From: Paractinoplanes rishiriensis
GTDB taxonomy: Bacteria; Actinomycetota; Actinomycetes; Mycobacteriales; Micromonosporaceae
Direction: 5' to 3'
Length of the DNA stretch: 57,196 nt
NCBI RefSeq assembly: GCF_016862375.1
Contig: NZ_BOMV01000062.1
Coordinates: forward strand, 1-57,196
This document shows positions 52,899 to 57,196 of this stretch, piece after piece. Within the stretch, counting starts at the first letter, position 1; the number at the start of each line of letters is the position of its first letter. The translations under genes were made by a program, and so were the position numbers. The notes below the pieces were generated by a model. It saw only the letters and a program-made list of their open reading frames with translations. It had not been told where the DNA came from and made no database searches.

Positions 52899-54213
52899 GC
52901 GCCTCACCATCCTGGGCGGCGGCGGGTTCCGGGTGCCGCTGGTGTACGGTGCGTTGCTGCGCCCGGCCTCGCCGATCACGTCGGTGGTGCTGCACGACGT
53001 CGACCGGGGGCGGCTGGCGGCGATCGGGCGGGTGCTGGCGGCGCAGGCGCGGACCTTCCCGGGCGCCCCGCAAATCGAGGTCACCACCGACCTGACCGAG
53101 GCGCTGACCGGCGCCGACTTCGTGTTCAGCGCGATCCGGGTGCACGGCCTGGCCGGCCGGGTGATCGACGAGCGGGTGGCGCTGGCCGAGGGCGTGCTCG
53201 GCCAGGAGACGGTGGGTGCCGGCGGGATAGCGTACGGGCTCCGGACCCTCCCGGTGGCCGAGGCGATAGCGAGGCGCATCGCCCTGGTGGCACCGGACGC
53301 TTGGACGATCAACTTCACCAACCCGGCCGGCCTGGTCACCGAGGCGATGGCCGCGCACCTGGGCGACCGCGTGATCGGCATCTGCGACTCGCCGGCCGGC
53401 CTGGGCCGCCGCGTGGTCCGCGCGCTGGGCCTCCCGCCCGGCAGCGCCCGGCTCTCCTACGCCGGCCTCAACCACCTGGGCTGGCTCACCGGCGTCCACC
53501 TGGACGGCAAGGACTGGCTGCCGCGCCTGCTGGCCGACGACGAGACGCTGCAGACCATCGAGGAGGGCCGCCTGTTCGGCGTGGCCCGCTTGCGTGAGCT
53601 CGGTGCGGTACCCAACGAATACCTGCACTACTACTACGACAACCAAGAGGTGGTACGCGCGGCGCTGAGCGCACCGGAAACCCGCGGCGAGTTCCTCCTG
53701 CGCCAGCAGACCGAGTGTTACGCCGGCCTGTCCGACGAGGCGGCCGACCCGCTGGTCCGGTGGCGCGCGACCCTGCGGCAGCGCGATGCCACCTACCTGG
53801 CGCAGGAGGGCCTGGGGGAGCGTCCCGAGGCCGAGGGCGGTGGCTACGAGGAGATCGCCCTGGCCCTGATGCTGGCGATCGCCACCGAGACGCCGGCCGA
53901 CCTGATCCTGAACGTCCGCAACCGGGGCACCCTGACAACCCTGGACGACGACGCGGTGGTCGAGGTGCCGTGCCGGGTCGACGGGTCGGGGGCGCATCCG
54001 GTGCCGGGGGCGTCGCTGCCGGGCCACGGGGTCGAGCTGGTGCGGCGGATCAAGGCCACCGAGCGGGCGGTGCTGACCGCGGCGGCGGAGCGGTCCCGGG
54101 CGGTGGCGGTCCGGGCCATGGCGCACCATCCGCTGGTGGATTCGGTGCCGGTGGCCCGCCGGCTGATCGCGCAGTACCAGCGGCAGCTGCCGGAGCTCGC
54201 ATACCTGCGTTAG
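52888..54213 (+). CDS. glycoside hydrolase family 4 protein (6-phospho-beta-glucosidase type)
   Basis: Predicted 441-aa NAD- and metal-dependent glycosidase. The Rossmann motif is LTILGGGGFRVPLVYGALLR. NFTNPAGLVTEAMAAH, GICDSPAG with the metal ligand Cys166 and GLNHLGWL with His196 match the 6-phospho-beta-glucosidase branch of GH4. GH4 enzymes use a redox-elimination mechanism with NAD and manganese. Such enzymes usually follow a PTS that phosphorylates the sugar; here no PTS is present and a PfkB kinase lies directly upstream. The stop overlaps the convergent CGNR-type gene by four bases. Confidence 0.9.
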   Translation: MPGRRLTILGGGGFRVPLVYGALLRPASPITSVVLHDVDRGRLAAIGRVLAAQARTFPGAPQIEVTTDLTEALTGADFVFSAIRVHGLAGRVIDERVALAEGVLGQETVGAGGIAYGLRTLPVAEAIARRIALVAPDAWTINFTNPAGLVTEAMAAHLGDRVIGICDSPAGLGRRVVRALGLPPGSARLSYAGLNHLGWLTGVHLDGKDWLPRLLADDETLQTIEEGRLFGVARLRELGAVPNEYLHYYYDNQEVVRAALSAPETRGEFLLRQQTECYAGLSDEAADPLVRWRATLRQRDATYLAQEGLGERPEAEGGGYEEIALALMLAIATETPADLILNVRNRGTLTTLDDDAVVEVPCRVDGSGAHPVPGASLPGHGVELVRRIKATERAVLTAAAERSRAVAVRAMAHHPLVDSVPVARRLIAQYQRQLPELAYLR

Positions 54214-54686
54214 CCCATTTGTTTGCGGCGGCGGAAGGCGGCTGCCCTGGAGCGGTTCTGGCAGGTTATGCAGCAGAAGCGGCGGCGGCCCGCCGGGGAG
54301 GCGTCCACGTAGACGTCGGCGCACTGCTGGTCGGCGCAGACGCCGATGCGGCCCGGGTGCTCGGCCAGGTGGTGGCGCAGAGTCAGGGCGGCCGACGCCC
54401 GCGCGGACTGGTCCGGGTCCTCGACCGTCCAGGAATCGTGCAGGGCGCCGCCCCGGTCGGCCAGCGCCGGGCGTACCCCTGCCGCTTTTAAGAGTCCGGT
54501 GACCAGGGTTGCCCGGGTGCCGTCGTCAGAGGCGGCGAAGACCGGGTGCAACTCGTCGGCCAGGGCGCGCAGCGGGTGATCGCCGGCGGCCGGGCGGCGC
54601 CCGTCCAGCTCACTGGGGAGGGTGCCCCAGCGGTTGACGAGATCGACCAGCTCGGCGACCGGCATGACCTCGATCGGCGTAGTCAC
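54210..54686 (-). CDS. CGNR-type zinc finger protein (variant CQNR), probable regulator
   Basis: Predicted 158-aa protein. The first part resembles the ABATE-like stress domain that precedes CGNR fingers. The C-terminal finger (about 118-150) reads CADQQCADVYVDASPAGRRR, then FCCITCQNRSRAAAF, with the four Cys ligands intact but Gln in place of the usual Gly of CGNR. Such proteins are thought to bind DNA. The GTG at 54686 lies six bases after TATGAT, so the mRNA is probably leaderless. It diverges from an MFS exporter over 102 bp, a layout that suggests it regulates that gene, as inferred only from position. Confidence 0.87.
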   Translation of the reverse strand: MTTPIEVMPVAELVDLVNRWGTLPSELDGRRPAAGDHPLRALADELHPVFAASDDGTRATLVTGLLKAAGVRPALADRGGALHDSWTVEDPDQSARASAALTLRHHLAEHPGRIGVCADQQCADVYVDASPAGRRRFCCITCQNRSRAAAFRRRKQMG

Positions 54687-54692
54687 GCGGTC

Positions 54693-54706
54693 ATCATAAC
54701 GCGTTA
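54693..54706 (-). promoter_or_regulatory. -10 box and palindrome of the CGNR-type gene
   Basis: Minus-strand TATGAT (54693-54698) ends six bases before the GTG. It abuts a 10-bp palindrome, TAACGCGTTA (54697-54706), which could be an operator for autoregulation. The sequence CATAACG recurs at 54752-54758 near the MFS promoter. Confidence 0.5.
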
Positions 54707-54721
54707 AGAGCGTTCTTCACG

Positions 54722-54751
54722 TTGCATTCGGTGGGGTCTTCTGCGTAACGT
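54722..54751 (+). promoter_or_regulatory. promoter of the MFS exporter gene
   Basis: TTGCAT (54722-54727) and TAACGT (54746-54751) are separated by 18 bases and lie about 37 bases upstream of the ATG, which has its own strong GGGAGGTGGGAG ribosome site. Confidence 0.6.
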
Positions 54752-54788
54752 CATAACGACGCTCATTGCGTGACGCGGGAGGTGGGAG

Positions 54789-56444
54789 ATGCGTGCCGGT
54801 GCGAGAGAGTGGGCCGGTCTGGCCGTGTTGTCGCTGCCCTGCCTGCTGGTGTCGCTCGACGCCGAGGTGCTGAATCTCGCGGCGCCGCAGGTCACCGCGG
54901 CGCTGCACCCGACCAGTGTCGAGCTGCTCTGGATCATGGACAGTTACGTGTTCGTGGTGGCCGGCGCGCTGATCGCGATGGGGGTGCTCGGCGACCGGGT
55001 GGGGCGTCGCCGGCTGCTGCTGGCCGGTGCCGCGTGCTTCGGCCTGTCGTCGTTGCTGGCCGCGTTCGCGACCAGCCCGGGCGAGCTCATCGCGGCCCGG
55101 GTTCTGATGGGATTGTCCGGCGCCTCGCTGATGCCGTCCACGCTGGCGCTCATCCGGGTGATGTTCGACGACTCCCGGCAGCGGGCCGCCGCGCTCGGGG
55201 TGTGGAGTGCCAGCTTCTCGTTAGGGGGAGTGGCGTCACCCCTGGTCGGCGGGGTGCTGCTGACGCATTTCTGGTGGGGCTCGGTGTTCCTGCTGGCGGT
55301 GCCCGCGGTCCTGGTGCTGCTGGCGATCGGCCCGGCGGTGTTGCCCGAGTCGCGCGACCGGGGCGCCACCAGCTTCGACTTCCTGGGCGCGCTGAGCTGC
55401 ATGGCCGCGGTCCTGCTTTTCGTGTACGGGCTGAAGCGCCTCGCCGCCGAGGGCTGGCACCCGTTGCCGCCGGCCGCGATGCTGCTGGCCGTCCTGCTCG
55501 GCGTGCTGTTCGTGCGCCGCCAGCGCCGCCTGCGGCAGCCGCTGCTCGACCTGACCATCTTCCGCGAGGCCCGAGTGTCGGTCGCGCTGATCAGCAACGC
55601 ACTCTCCTATTTTGTGCTGTACGGGACGCAGCTCGCGATCGCCCTCTACCTGCAACTCGGTATGGGGTTGTCGCCGCTCGCCGCCGGGCTGTGGACGCTG
55701 CCGTCGGTGCTCGCGTACCTGGGCTCGTCGTTCCTCGGCCCCGCGCTGGCCCGGCGCTTCCCGGTGGGCCCGGTCATCGCGGCGGGTCTCGCGGTGATGG
55801 CGGCGGGCTTCGCGATCCTGGCTCTGGGCGGCCTGCCGGCGGTGGTGACCGGGATGGTGATCTTCTCGGTCGGGCTGGCCCCGGTCTACATCCTCACCAC
55901 GGAACTGGTCGTGGTGACGGTGCGCGCCGCCCGGGCCGGCATGGCGGCGGCGGTCACCGAGACCGGGTGCGAACTGGGCGGGGCCCTGGGCATCGCGGTC
56001 CTCGGCTCGCTGTCGGTGGCGGCGTTCCGGCACGGGATGGCGGGGTACGACCTGCCGCCGGGCGCGACGCTGACCGATGTGATGTCGGCAGCCGGGGCGC
56101 TGCCGCCGCACCTGGCCGAGGTGATGCTCCAGCGGGCGGAGGTCGCTTACGGGACGGCGTTCGCGCTGATGTCGGTGACGGCGGCGGTTCTGGTGGCGGG
56201 GGCGGCGGTGCTGGCCGCGGTGGTGCTGCGGCCGGAGCGGCCGGGTGCGGTACGGGCCGCGCTCCCGGCCGGCCGCCGGGCGGTGCAGGCCGCGCTCCCG
56301 GCCGGCCGGGCGGTGCAGGCCGCGCTCCCGGCCGGCCGCCGGGCGGTGCCCGGGCAGCGGGCCGGCGCGGTCGCGGTCCCGGCAGCTCCCTGTCCGGGGT
56401 GGCCCGGTGCGGGTCGTGATGGGCCGGCCGCGGGTGCCCGGTAG
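54789..56444 (+). CDS. MFS transporter, DHA2-type 14-helix drug exporter family
   Basis: Predicted 551-aa proton-driven efflux transporter. Motif A is MGVLGDRVGRRRLLLAG and motif C-like sequences lie in helix 5 (SASFSLGGVASPLVGGVLL). About 14 helices span residues 10-480, with ELLWIMDSYVFVVAGALIAM near the start, as in QacA/LfrA-like proteins. The C-terminal 70 residues are an unusual cytoplasmic tail of three AALPAGRRAVQ-like repeats followed by Pro/Gly/Ala-rich sequence. It diverges from the CGNR-type gene, its possible regulator. Substrate is unknown. Confidence 0.93.
   Translation: MRAGAREWAGLAVLSLPCLLVSLDAEVLNLAAPQVTAALHPTSVELLWIMDSYVFVVAGALIAMGVLGDRVGRRRLLLAGAACFGLSSLLAAFATSPGELIAARVLMGLSGASLMPSTLALIRVMFDDSRQRAAALGVWSASFSLGGVASPLVGGVLLTHFWWGSVFLLAVPAVLVLLAIGPAVLPESRDRGATSFDFLGALSCMAAVLLFVYGLKRLAAEGWHPLPPAAMLLAVLLGVLFVRRQRRLRQPLLDLTIFREARVSVALISNALSYFVLYGTQLAIALYLQLGMGLSPLAAGLWTLPSVLAYLGSSFLGPALARRFPVGPVIAAGLAVMAAGFAILALGGLPAVVTGMVIFSVGLAPVYILTTELVVVTVRAARAGMAAAVTETGCELGGALGIAVLGSLSVAAFRHGMAGYDLPPGATLTDVMSAAGALPPHLAEVMLQRAEVAYGTAFALMSVTAAVLVAGAAVLAAVVLRPERPGAVRAALPAGRRAVQAALPAGRAVQAALPAGRRAVPGQRAGAVAVPAAPCPGWPGAGRDGPAAGAR
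56255..56350. repeat. three tandem 33/30/33-bp repeats at the 3' end of the MFS gene
   Basis: Copies at 56255-56287, 56288-56317 and 56318-56350 are nearly identical; the middle one lacks three bases. They stay in frame and encode AALPAGRRAVQ, AALPAGRAVQ and AALPAGRRAVP. Confidence 0.88.
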
Positions 56445-56610
56445 CGTCTCACTCGGCGGGAACTCGGAACTGCGACGAGGGTCTCGCGGGTCGGAGTTGG
56501 CGTGGACCGGGGCAATCCAGCACTGTAGAAGTGATCACCGTGGGGTGATAAGCTCGCATGACCTATCGGGATTGTAGGATTTGATGACGGAGCACCGTGA
56601 GGGGGACACG

Positions 56611-57196
56611 ATGACTACCACCGTGCGGCGACATGGGGCGCCGGCTCAGCGTCGGCTGGACGAGGACGCGCTGCGCCGGCAGTTCGACCGGGATGCGATC
56701 TGGCATCGGATGGTCAAGCCGGGCGACCGGTTGCCGTCGATGCCGCTGCTCGAGGCCGACCTGGGCGCGATCCATCTGGACCGGCTGCGGATGACCGGGC
56801 CGATCGTGCTGGTCTTCTTCCGGTACGCGTCCTCGCACCCGTGCAACGCGACCCTCGCTCGCTATCAGCAGGCCCTGATGCCGGCGCTCACGGAGACCGA
56901 CGCGCACCTGGTCGCGGTCAGCCCGCAGGTGCCGCAGCGGCTCGCCGAGGTCAAGCGGCGGCTCGATCTGAGCTGCTTCGTCGCGGCGGACGTGCGGCAC
57001 ACCCTGATCGACGCGTTCAACCTGGGCTTCCACGAGCCGGGTGCCGACACGATGCTGGGCGCGCGGCGGTCGGTCCTGCCGTTCCCGGCGGTGGTGATCG
57101 CCGATCGCGCGGGGACGATCCGGTTTGCCGAGGTCCGCGCGGACGGCGCCGGCCATCCGGAACCGGCGGTGATCCTGGAGGCGCTGCGCGCGATCG
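56611..57196 (+). CDS. peroxiredoxin-like (AhpC/TSA-type thioredoxin fold) protein, 3' end outside the window
   Basis: Partial gene of at least 195 codons, open to the window edge. ATG 56611 follows GAGGGGGA. The N-terminal 40 residues are polar. The thioredoxin-fold part has KPGDRLPSMPLLEADLGAIH, IVLVFFRYASSHPCNATLAR, HLVAVSPQVPQRLAEVKRRL and VLPFPAVVIADRAGTIRFAE. It resembles the peroxiredoxin-like family with WCPYCN at the active site, but here the first Cys is replaced (SSHPCN), leaving one. Redox function is therefore uncertain. No partner gene is visible. Confidence 0.75.
   Translation, partial: MTTTVRRHGAPAQRRLDEDALRRQFDRDAIWHRMVKPGDRLPSMPLLEADLGAIHLDRLRMTGPIVLVFFRYASSHPCNATLARYQQALMPALTETDAHLVAVSPQVPQRLAEVKRRLDLSCFVAADVRHTLIDAFNLGFHEPGADTMLGARRSVLPFPAVVIADRAGTIRFAEVRADGAGHPEPAVILEALRAI

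Overview
This 57.2-kb window is very GC-rich. Genes use C or G at almost every third codon position, and GTG and TTG starts are common. It carries no rRNA, tRNA, CRISPR array or recognisable insertion sequence. The gene content points to a filamentous actinobacterium, most likely Micromonosporaceae (Actinoplanes-like): a Tad/Flp pilus locus, a SpoIIE-type phosphatase, a WYL regulator, a bacteriophytochrome, many secreted glycosidases and an IdeR/DmdR-type iron box. The genus is inferred from gene content only.

Layout. (1) 0.25-4.7 kb: a CNNM/CorC membrane protein, a cation diffusion facilitator and a VanW-family wall protein. (2) 4.9-11.3 kb: a Tad pilus operon on the minus strand. In transcription order it holds a CheY-like regulator, Flp pilin, TadE-like, CpaB, TadZ, TadA, TadB and TadC. 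(3) 11.4-13.6 kb: a siderophore-interacting flavoprotein behind an iron box, divergent from a GH5 lipoprotein. (4) 13.6-25.3 kb: an exopolysaccharide cluster on the minus strand. It has WbpB/WbpE/WbpD-like enzymes for a diacetamido sugar nucleotide, a phosphoglycosyl transferase, a 1028-aa protein that appears to fuse a MurJ/Wzx flippase to a Wzy/O-antigen-ligase polymerase, a GT4 glycosyltransferase and a Wzz/Wzc-like co-polymerase. A secreted polysaccharide deacetylase diverges from it. (5) 25.4-31.6 kb: small accessory genes (epimerase, VOC, DinB, WYL regulator, emfourin-like inhibitor, acetyltransferase, APH-like kinase, subtilase). (6) 31.6-32.9 kb: a non-coding stretch with degenerate inverted repeats. 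(7) 32.9-35.8 kb: a secreted GH35 beta-galactosidase. (8) 35.9-41.2 kb: a signalling block with a PP2C phosphatase, an Rcp1-like response regulator, a DUF4352 gene that looks inserted, and a bacteriophytochrome histidine kinase. (9) 41.4-49.4 kb: a LacI regulator, a diguanylate cyclase, and an ABC sugar importer plus a YicI-like GH31 alpha-xylosidase. (10) 49.4-57.2 kb: an unrecognised 734-aa protein, a PfkB kinase/GH4 pair, a CGNR-type zinc finger protein divergent from an MFS exporter, and a partial peroxiredoxin-like gene.

The strongest regulatory signal is a perfect 14-bp palindrome, TCGAAGCGCTTCGA. It lies exactly 17 bases after the -10 hexamer of two promoters about 11 kb apart, one for GH35 and one for the ABC-GH31 operon. 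The linked LacI gene is the obvious candidate repressor. Alpha-xylosidase plus beta-galactosidase plus an importer suggests use of xyloglucan-type oligosaccharides. Other notable structures are the flippase-polymerase fusion, the 20-bp direct repeats that bracket the DUF4352 gene between the response regulator and the phytochrome, a 163-bp segment with perfect 19-bp inverted ends in front of the LacI gene, and a set of promoters whose -10 box sits about 6 bases before the start codon, as in leaderless transcripts.
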